Below, one piece after another: positions 26,231-38,870 of a stretch of 51,013 nucleotides of DNA. How positions within the stretch are numbered: position 1 is the stretch's first letter; each line of letters begins with the position of its first letter. Origin of the DNA: Zygnema cylindricum. Lineage: Eukaryota; Streptophyta; Zygnematophyceae; Zygnematales; Zygnemataceae. The DNA lies in the NCBI GenBank assembly GCA_037447655.1, contig JBBHKE010000891.1:1-51013 (forward strand), given 5' to 3'. The notes beneath the pieces are model-generated. The model had not been told where the DNA came from and ran no database searches. It saw only the letters and a list, made by a program, of their open reading frames with translations. Position numbers and translations under genes: made by a program.

Positions 26231-27455
26231 GTACACTATTCATTTCGCAAATCTTAGGGAACGCGACAAAGCGTCGCAAATCTGACACGGTAGTAACACT
26301 ATTCCTTTCGCAAATCTTAGGGAACGCGACAAATCGTAATTATTGGCTTATTCCGTCGTACATTGATTAATTTTGTACCTTTTCGGTTACGGGCGGGCAC
26401 GGTTAGTCGCGAAAAAATCAAGATTCGGTTTTTTTTTTTCGTAAACGACGGTCGGTTAACGGTTAACAAATTTGGAGCGTGACAAAACTCGGTCGGGCGT
26501 CGGTTACTCAGATTTTGAAAAAAAAAAGCGGTCGGTTTCGGGTATGAAATATTTGACTTTTGCAACCTCTGCCCTCATTTATGTGTTGTTTCATTCGATA
26601 CTGTAATTCTGTGTCGGTTGGGTTTGGTGCGAGCGTCGAGCGACTTTCATTTGTACGAATCGCACGCTTGTCAATTTCGAATAAATGTTGGTTCACGAAG
26701 CGTGACACGATTTTTTCGTCCGCGGAAATATTTTATGTGTACGACGAACCGGCAATATTTCCGTACGAGACTTCAGTTTCAAGAGGTTTCGTTTCACTTT
26801 GCTTCTAAGTTCAATGTAACGATTACACGATTAAATTTCAATTTTGCGGCTAAGTTCTCTCACCGTGGAGCTCACATAACGACAAAAAGTGACTGTCTGC
26901 AACACTTTTTATTTACATGTGGTTGCCGCAGTTTTGTTACCGTAAATGTTCGCCGGCCGTGTGAATTGCTAAATTTATTTTGACGGTCGACGTTCGCAAG
27001 CGCGGCATAATTTTAAGCGGTTGAAAAATATTTTCAAAGTCAAAGTTGTTCAACCGATTGACCGTCAAATTTGTACTCAACGGTGCTTTATTTGTACCTG
27101 CGTGTACTTCAAACGTACGTTTGTTGACAAAATGACGTAAGTGACAGTCCGCAACCAAAACAGTCACTGTCATTATCAATTCCCTAATAATATTTTCGCC
27201 ACTTAAATTTTTTTTTCTCCGTTACACACTTGTCCGATTTTCAACTTGAGACTGCCAATCGGAAGCTTAGGATCTTAACTTTCAATCGCAACCGTAAGAT
27301 CCACAATCCGATAATTGTGTATGGATAAAAGATGTTTTTTACTTTTAGGAGGACCAAAAAAACATCAACACTAATAGCGATACACGGTTTACTGTACATG
27401 TGTGTCGGTGTGTATTTCACTATTTCTCTTTCGTAACTTTATTTATGGTCAGAGG

Positions 27456-27742
27456 CAGAGGTCGCAAAAGTCAAAATTTTAGATACCCGAAACCAACATT
27501 TTTTTTTTCAGAATCTGAACACCTGAAATCCGGTCGGGTTATGTCACGCTCCTAAATTGTTAACCGTTACCCGATACGCGTTTACGAAAATGAAAGTTAA
27601 CCGAAACTCGATTTCTCGCGACTACCTGTACCCGCCCGTACCCGAATAATTCAAAATTAATGGTACATCCTCCCTCGTACCTTCCACGACACCAAGAGTA
27701 CAGAGTACAATAATGTTGTACGGTATGGACACTACAGTACAG
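27456..27742 (+). mobile_element. hAT end fragment
   Basis: Starts CAGAGGTCGCAAAAGTCAAA and matches the reverse complement of the right end of the element at 24555-26571, including 'cgaaacc' and the 'gttaaccg' motifs. It is cut by MITE insertion; the other end was not found. Confidence 0.7.
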
Positions 27743-28246
27743 TACACCGCGCATCGTAATTAGAGTAATGAAAAAATTAGAGTAAAAAAAGAGAAAAAAA
27801 TAATTAGAGTAGTTTACTCTAATTTATGTGATAGAACTGTTTCAAAAAGGAATTTACTCTAATTTATGCGGTGTACTCTAATTTGGCAAGCTAATATCCT
27901 CTACCGTAAATAAGGTATTTGTACAGAATCTGACAAAACGTACAGTTTATCGTCACTATGACGTTTGCACTACGCGGCTTGTTAAAACGCAGTTACATGA
28001 TAATGGCCTGTATTAAATCATTATTTGTACTTTTTTTCTTATAAAAGTACAATTTTGCACGGTCGGACGCCGTCCGTACTCCACACTATTTAAAACGAAC
28101 ATATATTAGAATTAAAAACGTTAATTAAGCCTTACCTTAAATAGCATAATGAAAAAATTAGAATCATTTTCACTATTTGATGTGATAGAGTCGAAATTTC
28201 GAACGACCGAATTAGAGTAATTTACTCTAATTACGATTCGCGGTGA
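27743..28246 (+). mobile_element. MITE family A, copy 2 (about 503 bp)
   Basis: Left end TACACCGCGCATCGTAATTA, right end TTACGATTCGCGGTG. The interior closely matches the copies at 5116 and 48795, for example 'acgtacagtttatcgtcact'. The right TA is not preserved (GCGGTGACAG), apparently altered next to the adjoining MITE. Confidence 0.88.
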
Positions 28247-28249
28247 CAG

Positions 28250-28449
28250 TACACCGTCAATCGCTATTAGAGTATATAACGCCAATTCGGTGCCCTTTAA
28301 AAAAAAAAAATACCGGAAATACAATTAATAATGCTATTTAAGTACGTGGACCATAATCTGCCACGTCTCTGGTACTAAATTAGAATCAATAACGCTAATT
28401 GTTTTTTGACGCTATTTAATCCTTGACTCTAATAGCGATTGGCGGTGTA
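28250..28449. mobile_element. MITE family B, copy 1 (200 bp, TA-flanked)
   Basis: Ends TACACCGTCAATCGCTATTA and TAATAGCGATTGGCGGTGTA. The interior has 'acgtggacca(t/a)aatctgcc', shared with copies at 46520 and 50753. It lies four bases after a family A MITE. Confidence 0.9.
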
Positions 28450-29024
28450 CTGTTCTGTAGTAGTGTAGTTCCAGTACCCTGGTCCGTACATTTTTAGTTC
28501 GCCGGGAGGACCTAAATTATTCTGGTTTTCCTAGTGTTTGGAAATTCTGCTGATCCACACTATTTTTGATTTTGGACAAACGAGGGAGGATTCATTATTG
28601 GATCTCTTGATTGTCTGTTCCTGTCCTTTCTATCCTCGTAAACCCCTTTGTGCCCACGCTAATTCCAGTAAACTCCCCCATTTTACGGGTCTTCGGTAGG
28701 AGCTAATAACATATTTGAGTTTTTATAGGGTTTTGAAATTCTGCATAATCCACACTAAATTAGGTGTCGGTCAGACGATTTTTCTCATTGTATTTCGGAA
28801 ATTGTTAATACATAAAATCCGTTTCTATCCACGCTAATTCCAGCGGAGTCGTCCGTACATTTTCGTGGACGTCGATTAGGAGCTAAAATGTTTCGGTTTC
28901 GTTAGGGCTTCGAAAATTTGCCCTAATCCACACTAATTTTGGTGGTCAGGCAAACGAATGAGGATTCGTTATCGGATTGGGGGAATCTGATTGGCTGTAG
29001 AGGGACACGTCACTGGTGTGGCTA
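28450..29024. other. Spacer, no gene seen
   Basis: Three related stretches recur with 'aggagctaa...tttggaaattctg...ccacacta' (about 28500-28570, 28695-28755 and 28868-28940), a degenerate tandem repeat of about 180-190 bases. Confidence 0.55.
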
Positions 29025-30446
29025 GAAGGGGGGGGGGGGGGAGAGAGGGAGGCAGAGGGGGGGGGGGAGGAGGAGAGGGGAGGGGGAGGGGGAGGGGGAG
29101 GGAGGGGAAGGGAGAGAGGGTGGGGGAGAGGAAAGGGAGGGGGGAGAGAGGGAGAGGGAGGGGAGGGGGAGAGGGTGAGGAAGGGAGGGGGGGGGAGGGA
29201 GGAGGGAGTGGGAGGGGAGGAGGAGGCGGAGGGGGAGGGGGAGAGGGAGGGGGAGGGGGAGGAGGAGGGGGGAGGGGGGGAAGGGGGAGAGGGTGGGGGA
29301 GAGGGAAAGGGAGGGGGAGAGAGGGAGAGGGAGGGGAGGGGGAGAGGGTGAGGAAGGGAGGGGGAGGGGGAGGGGGAGAGGGAGGGGGAGGAGGAGGCGG
29401 AGGGAGGGGAAGGGGGAGAGGGTGGGGGAGAGGGAAAGGGAGGGGGAGAGAGGGAGAGGGAGGGGGAGGGGAGAGGGTGAGAAAGGGAGGGGGAGGGGGA
29501 GGGGGAGAGGGAGGAGGAGGAGGCGGCGGGGGAGGGGTAGAGGGAGGGGGAGGGGGAGGAGGAGGGGGAGGGAAGGAGCAGAAAAAGAAAAAGGAGAGGG
29601 AAATGGACAAAGGGAGGGCCGGATATGGAAAGAGGGAGGGAGGCATGTAGGGGGGTAAAAAAGGGGGGAGGTGGATTTAGAAGGGGAGGGGGAGAGGAAG
29701 GGAGGGTGGGAGTGAGAGAGGGAGGGGAGCGGGAGAGGGAGAGGGAGAGGGAGATGGAAAGGGACAAGGTGAGGGTAATGAAAAAGGGAGGCAGGGAGGG
29801 GAAGAAAAAGCTAGGGAGGGGGATTTCGAAAGGGATAGGGTGGGGGAGAGAGGGGGTTGGAAGTGAGAGGGAGTGTGATAGGGTGGGGGGGGGGAGAGGG
29901 AGGGGGAGATTTGGAGGGAAAGAGGAGAAGGCGAAATGGGAAGGGAAGGATGTGCGGAAGGGAGGAGGGGAGAGAAGGAGAGGGAGAGAGAAAAGGGGGG
30001 GGGAGACAGAGGGGAAGCGGGTGAAGGAAAAGGAGAGCAGGAAGGGAGAGGGAGGGAGAGAAAGTAACGTGAACGTGGGAGAGGAGAAGGAAAAGAGGGG
30101 GGGGGAAGGGAACGGAAAAGGAGAGGGGGAGGGAGAGGGGGGGGAAGAGGACGAGGGGAGGAAGGGGGAAGTGGGCGAGGTGAGGGGGAAAGGGAGGGGG
30201 AGCAGAGAGAGGGAGGGGCGGGGGGAGGGGGAGGGGGGAGGCGGAGGAGGGGATGAGGGGGATGGGGAAGGGGCGGTGGAGGGGGAGCGGGGGGCCGAGA
30301 GGGGAGGAGAAGGGGGGTTGTCGTGTCAGGGGGAAGGACATGAAGATATTGAGTGAGAGGGAGAGGGAGAGGGAGAGGGAGGGGGATGGGGAGGGGGAGG
30401 AGATGGAGGAGAAAGCGAGGGATGGCGAGAGTGGTGGGGAGAGGTA
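29025..30446. repeat. 1.4-kb purine tract, (GGGGGA/GA)n
   Basis: The plus strand is almost purely G and A across more than 1400 bases, with many runs of four or more G. It should be able to form triplex (H-DNA) and G-quadruplex structures. The Gly/Arg/Glu and Pro/Ser/Leu open frames on the two strands are artefacts of composition. Confidence 0.95.
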
Positions 30447-31100
30447 ACTCTCTCTCTCTCCCTGCCTTCCTCCTTCCATGCCTCTTTGGTATTCTATTAC
30501 AATACCTAATGTTACGGTGTTAGTGTAATATTCCGGTAAAGTTACGGCTTTTAGGGTTTCGTAGAGTTTCTAGGTGTTGGCTCTTTAGTGTTTATGGGTT
30601 TTGCTTACCATCCCTTTTTTTTACTCTCTTTTTTTGGATGGGAACAAGTGTTACGGTAATACCTTGTATTACGGTTTTGGCTGTTAAAATGGTTATGGGT
30701 TGTGGTTTTATTTTTATTGTGTTAACTTTTACACTGCTTTTTTTTCTGATGGAAACAGGTTGTTCCGTCGCTGTTTTTTTTCGAAGTTTCGAGGATAGCT
30801 GGCGAAATCTAGGAAGAATTACGCCATAGTTTGTATTATTATTTTTATTGTTATTCTTATAATTGTTATTCTTATTATTGCTATCGTTCCTGTTGTAATA
30901 TATTGTTATTCTTATTGTTATTATCTTTATTATTATTATTTTTATTATTATTATTATTGTCGGAGCGATTTATCGATTATCGCTAGGTCAAAAAAAGATG
31001 CATATCGAATGTCGGCAAGAGGCTCTCGATACACGGCACTACCTATTACTGTTGTTCGCCCTTTGATCAACATAACCATTCTACTCTAATATACGGATTT
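30447..31100. other. Spacer with a (TTA)n-rich microsatellite
   Basis: 30835-30960 is imperfect TTATTATT repeat. The rest is T- and G-rich, without a gene. An end-like sequence of the TATCG hAT-type MITE lies at 31027-31041. Confidence 0.6.
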
Positions 31101-32369
31101 TGGCATTCATTCATGCACCTACATGCACATCTGAGGAGATCAGCCAAATCATTGCCGCGTGAAGGCATACCACTAATTCAAGTGATGCAATATGCAAGAT
31201 ACCAAGGCCAGTTATAAAACCGGAATGGGTCAACTGTACATCGCTTAACATCGCATCGTATTTAAGTTTTTCTATTTGGTGTCCCACGGAGAATAACAAC
31301 ATAGGTGGAGATTTACAACATTCTTTTGAATGGCGCAGCTAACTTCAAAAGAGGCCAACAGAGGCTTATGCGCGTAATGTGTGTTCTTTTGGAGTATGTA
31401 GAAGCAGAGCCAATAGTAATCCTTTTGTTTTGTTTTGAATCCCTTGTTCTTTCCACTTCCAAAGCATGGAGACAAGCATGATGCATGGATTTTGCGCATT
31501 TCTCCGTCACGTCTCCAAGATTTATCGATGAAAGAGGCGCACTTCCTTTTAGGCAGTGGACTATGATAAGTGCTTCGTACTCCACAACGCGCGCAGTACT
31601 CGAGGGGTAGCCCGAGGCTTTGTCGGACAAAGGAGTACAAAAATGCTCCGAAAAGCAACATTTGTTACATTTGTTCTTATTTTCGTCGCCTTTTCGACAT
31701 ACCGAAAAAGCAACGGATTACAAAAATTGAGAGATATGTATGTACCTTCTCTACGGAGGTATGCCATTCTTTTGGAAATGAACCACAGTAAATGCAAGGT
31801 TCTATTGCTCCTCTGAACAAAGCGGATCCGAAAACAGAAGTGAACCGCACGCACGAGGTTTCAGCTGCTTTCCTAGCGCCCTGTAAAACCCAAAATTCAC
31901 TAAGAAGAAACGACACTCCTTTTTCACACCTACAAACCGACGCTTATTATTCCCTACTTTGTTTGTGCTACACAAGATAGACATGCCCAGAAAAACAAAG
32001 AGAAGAAGCACGGTATGTCTGGAATACAAAAAAAAAACAGCAAACTATAAGCACGCTAAAAACGCCGTGTTTTCTTCAACTACGAGTGGTGGAGTAGAGG
32101 CCTCGAGATGAGGCGCTGAAGGAGCTACAAGCCCGTGGAAAGCATGCTACTTATTCACACCAATATGCTCCTACATTATACATAGCTCTTAGGCGCTAAA
32201 ACCGAGGAAGCATCAGCAAGGTGTGTGTTGCGCGTAGGTCAAAATGGGCCGATTAAATTAAAACTTTTACCAACACTAATTTGTGACTTTTGGTAAAAAC
32301 AAACACACCAACGAATTAGTGTAATTACTTTAGTAGTCATTGGCGGTATATGTTTTCCATTGCTGCAAT
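31101..32369. other. Spacer, unrecognised; several overlapping open frames
   Basis: Open frames of 75-129 codons overlap on both strands at 31272-32029; the longest is minus 31272-31661. None has a motif I recognise, and no splice pattern unites them. This is the least repetitive part of the spacer and could hold a decayed gene. Near 32270-32352 a small inverted structure carries 'aacactaatttgtgac' and 'gaattagtgtaatta'. Confidence 0.35.
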
Positions 32370-32519
32370 AGCTCCACTTTTGAACGTAGAATAAAAACAA
32401 GAGAACGCTTTTGATAATGGAAAAGCCAACGTTAGAAGCATACAAACCTAATTGACAATGTATCCAGCTGACATAATCATGAAAATAAACAATATTTACA
32501 ATTTTGCTGAAATCTAATT

Positions 32520-33190
32520 ACAGTGAAGTTGGAAATTCGTTCGCACAAATTAAATACTACACACACACAACTTGTAAACCAAAAAGAAAAAATGATAAAC
32601 TAAAATATGAAGTCAAGAACAAACTACCTCTCCTATGTTCTCCACTCCCCCACACGTGTAGAAAACACTTAATATACAACCATCTGGCTTATGCTACCGG
32701 AAAAGTTCCTTAACTATTACTCCGTGACAAGTCCTCAACGTTTTATAATGATACAGATATGAAGTTGGGGATTTGTCCACAAATTATTTACTACACATAC
32801 ACAACTCATTAAATAAAAAGAAAAAAAGATAAGTAAAATATAAAGTTAAGAGCAAACTCGCTCCCCTATGTTCTCCACTCCCCTAAACATGTAGAAACCA
32901 CGTAGTATGCAACCCTCTGGTTTATTCTACTGGAAAAGTTCCTTAAACTTACTGCATGACCAATCCTCCACGTTTTATTATGATACAGATATTAAGTTCG
33001 AGCCAAATAAAATACTACACACGAATACAACTTATAAACAAAAAAGAAAAACGATAACTAAAATATAAAGTCACAAACCAACTACCTCTTCTAAGTTCTC
33101 CACTCCCTTAAACTTTTGGAAACACACAACATACAACCGCATAAACTTCCTCAAACTATTACTCCGCACCAGTCATGAAGATATAACCAC
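32520..33190. repeat. Tandem units of about 240 bp downstream of the right gene
   Basis: Mirror of 19478-20150: three units, each with 'ctcctatgttctccactccc'-like and 'cgttttataatgatacagat' motifs. Confidence 0.85.
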
Positions 33191-33591
33191 AAACTTCACA
33201 CTACAAAAGTTTCCCTAATAGTGCCAATCATTCATGTTTTGTACTAACCGAAAAATTGTTCATCCCAACACTAACCATAATCTCCCAAATATGAATACTA
33301 TTTATATAAACCAGAAAAGTACATACTCCCAAGTTCAGTACTTTTCCCAACTTACACCTGTTACAAAATGTTCGATGATGAACGAGCATTGAATTTTTTT
33401 TTCAAGCATCAAAAACTTTGAACACTGTCAAAATTCACGGACAACAATCCATTAAATAGAGAAAGTCGAGTCTTATCGTCCTAACAAACATGAAAACCTC
33501 ACCTTCTAAATTCGAGAAAAGGAAGAGAACATCAATTTGGGAAATTTCCGCAGAGATAAATTGCGAAATAGTCCCCACCAACCTCCAATTT

Positions 33592-33615
33592 TTACTGCTG
33601 GTTGCCATTATTGCT
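33592..33615 (-). CDS. Right exon 11: terminal mini-exon
   Basis: Seven codons (SNNGNQQ) and TAA after TTTGTGTTCAG, matching the left copy. Confidence 0.75.
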   Translation of the reverse strand, partial: SNNGNQQ

Positions 33616-36600
33616 CTGAACACAAAAAAAAGGTCATTTGAGGGAAGTTTAAATCACGTTATATAAATAGTAGGGAAAATCCACCGACTAAATGATACTT
33701 AACACTACAGTTGTAAAAAGCTGATTTGAAAACATTACTTTCGAAGTTGCAAACAAAGACCATTGGAAGGTGAACAATTTTTGATTATGTAACAAGTACA
33801 GACAATGTACACTTTGCATCACAGGAAAGAGTATTTCATTTTCCAAAGGTTTAATGACATACACGGGACACATGAAATAAAGGAAAGTTAAAGTCGTGAA
33901 CTTACCGTGTTTGCTACTAAAGCAATTCTTTTGCCCAAATTAGAAGCCACTTCAACAAATGTGTTTTTCAGGGCCGCGCCGTCAATCGATTGTATATAAC
34001 TACCATTACCGAGTCCAGCAAGTTTTCCCAAATTTTCCGACGATGCTTTGGTTCCAAAACCGACAGTAAACAGCGACAACTTTCCTTGGAAGTCTTTGCC
34101 CAACCGCTGCATTTCATCCACTCCATCTTTAGGATGAAGTCCTCGTCCATCAGAAAGGAAGAGTAACATTGTTTCATACCAGGGGTAACGTACAGATATT
34201 CTATCAATTAAACTATAAGCTGTTGAAAGTCCCTGTTTGAAACATGTGCCACCGCCATGAAATTTGAGTGGTTGGTGAAAAGCATTAGCAATGGGAATGG
34301 CCTCACACATTATCCTTGAAGCGTCACTGTATTGAATTACAGACACAATGTCTTCTTTACATGATTGAGATCTAGTAGACAAGAAGCTCCGGTAAGCTTG
34401 CAGTAGATCTATCCAGGGCTTTCCTCTCATAGATCCTGACTCGTCAAGGAGAAAAACAAGGTGGAAAATCTTTCCAGAATTTGGATGAGAATGGTTGCAA
34501 CTGAAGCGATGTCCATCGGTAGAAACGGAACCTATTGTCCCATTCTTTTGTTTTAAATCATGCCAAAGTGGCAATGAGCAAAAAGGTGGTGTTTTTCCAC
34601 TGTCTGCGTGACTGGAATGGTTGCAAGTATTTGGACACATGGCGAAAGCCTACACACAAATTGAAACATAAGAACAATAAGTTATACCGTTTATAAATGA
34701 AAAGGGCATACATGAAAACAGGTGTTCTCAGAAAGCATCGACTCTTTTACTGCATGTCTTTCTACTTCCAAGGAATGCATTGACTCCCACTCCTTTTAGG
34801 GTCAGCAAACAATGCCAGTAAAATTGATTACTTCTTCAGGTCTACAAACGCAGACTATTTCATGTATTACAGCCTCAAGTTTATATGTTGACCAAAAATA
34901 GAAGAAATATTACCTGCCGCTCAAACTTTATTAGGAGAAGAATCAGTGTAAGGAAAAACATTGATGGGAAAAACAGAGGGGTGAAAACGGCAAGAGGACA
35001 AAACACTTAAAGAGGAAAAAACAATAAATGAAAGAAGTGTGAAAACACATAAAAGGATAAACAGGAGAAGAGAAAAAAAAAAAAAAAACACCTTTCTCTC
35101 TTTTTTAAAGCATGGGTCCTTCCAATTGACAGTTCGCCAATAATTAGCGTGGGTCAACTCATCCATTGGTTTCCTTCCCTCCTTGCTAATGTACTTGAAA
35201 GTTTGATGTTGACGTCCATCTTTTGCAGAATGAGTACAAACGGAATTGAAATACAACTCCGTATCACAAGGAAGCAAATGAATGTGCCCTCGACCTAAAG
35301 ATCTACAAAACATATCGCACATTTCTGCCTCTCCAGACTCTCCCAGAGCATATTTCCGGGGTCCAACATCGATTTCCTGTTGGGGCAAAAAATCAAAACT
35401 TGAAGCATACTAAGAGGCATTTACTTCAACGCAATAATTCTCTAGCTTGAGAAAAGCTCATTCACTAACACTGCAGGGTTAACCATTAACAGCTTCATGC
35501 ATTGGAAAATAGTTTCTTAATACTAGTGACTACTTAAAAAATGCAGTTTCCGTCAAAAACCAAGAAAAAAACGCAGAAACAAAAACAAATAAAAATTAAA
35601 TCCCTCATAAAACTCTACTTGCCCCAAACAAACCAACAAATCCGAACTAAAAAATCAATAGAAAACGAAGAAATAAACCTCATATAAAGTTGTACAAGTC
35701 ACAATTGACACAATCCCAAAAAAATAGACAAACACATAAATAAAGACGGCTAGAAAACAAGTCCCATATACAACTGTACTTGCCTCAGTATCTGCCACAA
35801 AGTGACAATTTCGCATCATTCCATGGGACGCATTATGGTTTCCAGGATGGCCATAAGGCTGATCGCAGAAATAATGGCAGGTGGGACATCGCTGGTCACA
35901 ATAGTGAATCACACGAGGGTCTAAAGAGTGGGCGTGGGAACCCTCATGTTCCAACTTAAAAGGGGGTATAGGCACACTGCAAATCTCTCGGTCTCCATTT
36001 GCTTCCGAAACCATCCGATACTGTAGGTGACAGGACAAAAAAAAAAATTAGAGAGACCAAACTACATAGTGAAAAAGTGTGTTTCCACAGGTTTTTGTAA
36101 AAATTGTTCCACTAGATAGCATCATTCACACACAAGATGAATCTCAGACTACCATCCGCAAGTCAATTTCCTTTCCGAGAAAAATGATTTTTTTTTTATT
36201 ACAAAGTAATAATACAGGATCTCTTAATTGTTAATAAACTTTACTTGCCAGGTAGTTCATGACATGGTTTTAACTTACTACAAAGTGTCTATACTCTCCA
36301 ACCAGACGATGAGACGAGATGAAAGTAAGGCAGTAGTTTCAACTCAAAGGCCTCCATCTATGGAAGTACTTAAACCATCATCAGTCCCTATAACACATAC
36401 AAACATTTGAAACATATATCATTGAACTCTATGTGTCCATGTTATACTTGTTTACTACTCGAACTCAAATGATAATCGGACTTAGTGATAAGTCATAGAA
36501 AATCACTCACCGAAAAAGTACTTCTTTTTCCAATGAAGTTAGTGGTACCTTCCTGGACAAGTTGGGTTGTCACTTTACAGATTCCGACATTTTCACAAAC

Positions 36601-38821
36601 CTTTTGGCATAAATGATTATCGCCACAAAAATGTAGGCCATTAAAATTTGTCAAAATTTACCGCAATTCTTTTCTCATTCTCTTCCATAAAAACTTCGGA
36701 CGAAGGAGAACAGTGGAAGTGGTCATCAGCCACGCATATCTGTCATGTCACAAAATAAACTGAATTAGAGTTGAACAGAGAGAAGCATTGCACTTTCCGA
36801 AAAAAATAGTAAGACCATTTGACGCCCTCCTAACATACTAACAGACTTCTGTTGTACTGCCTAACAAGACTATCAGGTCAGGGATTCAGGTAGAGACGAG
36901 GATAAAAAAAAGACGAATACGACTAAAAAAATGAGCAACATATGGCGGTACAAAATTATCCAGACAACACACCATATTGACTTTGATTGCAGAAGACTCT
37001 ACATTGGTTTCAAGAATTATACAAAAAGAAATACTTAACAAGCCCATCCAACATTTTAAACGAATGATACTTGTAAATTATCCATATCAGAGGCCTCAAG
37101 GAAAAAAATCCCGGATAGGAGTAGAAAAATGATTGCATCGTTTACAGCTCACAAAACTTGTTGGCACAAAACAAAGAGCACTGTAATTGCTCATTTCACC
37201 AAAAGATTACAAAAGCAGCTCACCTTCTCGCAACCAGTCACAGAACACTTCCGGGTACACTTTTCTTCGAAACACTTGTGAACTGTGTGAGCTTTCCCAT
37301 GTGGAGTTATGCAGTTACCGCGACAGTTGAAAGCAGAGCAATTTTGGCCACATAAGTGAAAGGGGGCACTACATAGATGCTCTGAATATTGTGAATTGGC
37401 ACAAATTTTGTCATGACCCACCGTTTTGGCACAAAATTGATTGCAATTCAGGCAATTTTTTAGATCACATGGTTTGTCGCATGTATGTTCTTTTAGCCTG
37501 ACAAGCAGTGCAGTACAAAAAAATCGAAAACAAAAAAGAAAACAAAAACGAAACAAGAAAGAAAACCAAGTAAGGCGCCAAAAGGATCAGCGTATCACCA
37601 TATAGAAACATACGTTGGTTATCAAACTTAGTCGGGATGCAGTCCCTCTCCTAAGATAGATTCACCATCACAGTATTAATGTAACTCACAACAATTGGAA
37701 TTTATCGGCATAGATTCTTTTCTCCATCCACGGAAAACATAAATCAAAAAGTTTACTCCATAATACTCAAAACCTGAGAAATGTTTTCTGGCAACCTATA
37801 TGTAACGATGTAAATGTTAACACTCAGATAACCTGAAATTTTATCGTTCAATTTCCCCGATGGAACATTTTTTACTGAACAAAAAATGTGCAGAAGTGGA
37901 TTTCTTTATAGAACAGTATACACCGGCCAGCTTGGAGCCAAAAGCACCAATAAGATAGTTGAAGGTAAAATCAACAATAACAGCAAAATTCCATGGTAAT
38001 TGGAGGAAAAAACTAACTTCAAAGCTATAATACCTGCAATCATGTTTGCCAGGATGCCCCATTTTGTCACCGCAAACACTTTCACCGTCCTCTTGGCAAA
38101 ACCCACACAGTTCCTTGCACTTATGACTGCCCATACAGGAATGTGTCTCAGAAACATGGTTCCTTGGAGAGAGACACTTCAAATAGCACTGACTGCAGAT
38201 CAAGTTGCATACCTGTGATACATGAAATGAGATATGTCAGTCACGACTGCGAGAGACAGGCTGTTGGAGAGACAAGAGGTTTAGGATTTACAAACATAAC
38301 AGAAACAAAACAAACACAGATATAATGAACAATATTAAAAATACATGTGTTCTCACAGTGCAATTGTTTGGAGGCCAAACAACTGTGTCTGTCGACTATG
38401 CAGTCTAAACAAAATATAATGTATGTCAGTACAATTTCCGGGTAATGTCTTAGAATCACATAAGGTGAAGTTTATGGGAGATACAAGTTAGAGCAATAAT
38501 TATTGCCAATAGTCAGAATGTGCAAACTCAAAGAATATGCAGCAAAATTCCATGACCATGCTTCATCAAGCTTCCATCACAAGGTCAGAAAACAAAAAGA
38601 TGTACCAAATTTTCCAACATGTCAGCCTCAAAGTCTTCAATTTTTGGGCGAGTAAGTTTCCAACAATTGTAAAAGTGACTTCACAACGTAGAAACTTCTT
38701 CCATCTATTTCCTGCATACATAATATGCGAATCGCTGCTAGGATATATATATATGTAAATATATATATATGTATATGTATATATATGTATATGTATATAT
38801 ATATGTATATATATATATATG

Positions 38822-38870
<49 letters not shown>

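Larger units (their letters stand above)
24555..26571. mobile_element. Non-autonomous hAT element with perfect 8-bp target duplication
   Basis: Terminus CAGAGGTCGCAAACGGTC at the left and its counterpart GACTTTTGCAACCTCTG at the right. The flanks are CCCTCATT at 24547-24554 and CCCTCATT at 26572-26579, a perfect 8-base duplication typical of hAT insertion. The 2017-base interior has no transposase and carries subterminal 'gacacggtagtac' and 'gggaacgcgacaaa' repeats. Related fragments lie at 4050-4489 and 27456-27742. Confidence 0.92.
23895..27185. mobile_element. Long-TIR (foldback-like) element, itself interrupted
   Basis: The arms 23895-24282 and 26803-27185 are inverted copies of about 385 bases, starting AGGGAATTGATAATGACAGT. 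Both sides are flanked by AATAAT (23889-23894 and 27186-27191), and removing the insert restores the family C MITE sequence. Without the inner hAT element it is about 1.27 kb. No transposase. The target duplication could be shorter because AATAAT is repetitive. Confidence 0.8.
23864..27391. mobile_element. MITE family C, split by a nested insertion
   Basis: Left end TACACCGTGCATCGCTATTA at 23864; right end CTAATAGCGATACACGGTTTA finishing at 27391. The right part (27192-27391) matches the interior of the intact copy at 20341-20559 ('gtccgatttt', 'gactgccaatcgga'). The break falls in 'gttaataat', where the long-TIR element is inserted. Confidence 0.85.

Noticed and set aside
28946-30479. Long Pro/Ser/Leu-rich and Gly/Arg/Glu-rich open frames
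   Set aside because: Produced by the pure purine tract; no start context, splice pattern or domain.
21185-31041. A single hAT-type element spanning the spacer from TAGTGTTG to CGGCACTA
   Set aside because: The 8-base flanks do not match and the length would be far outside the family; the ends are more likely separate fragments.
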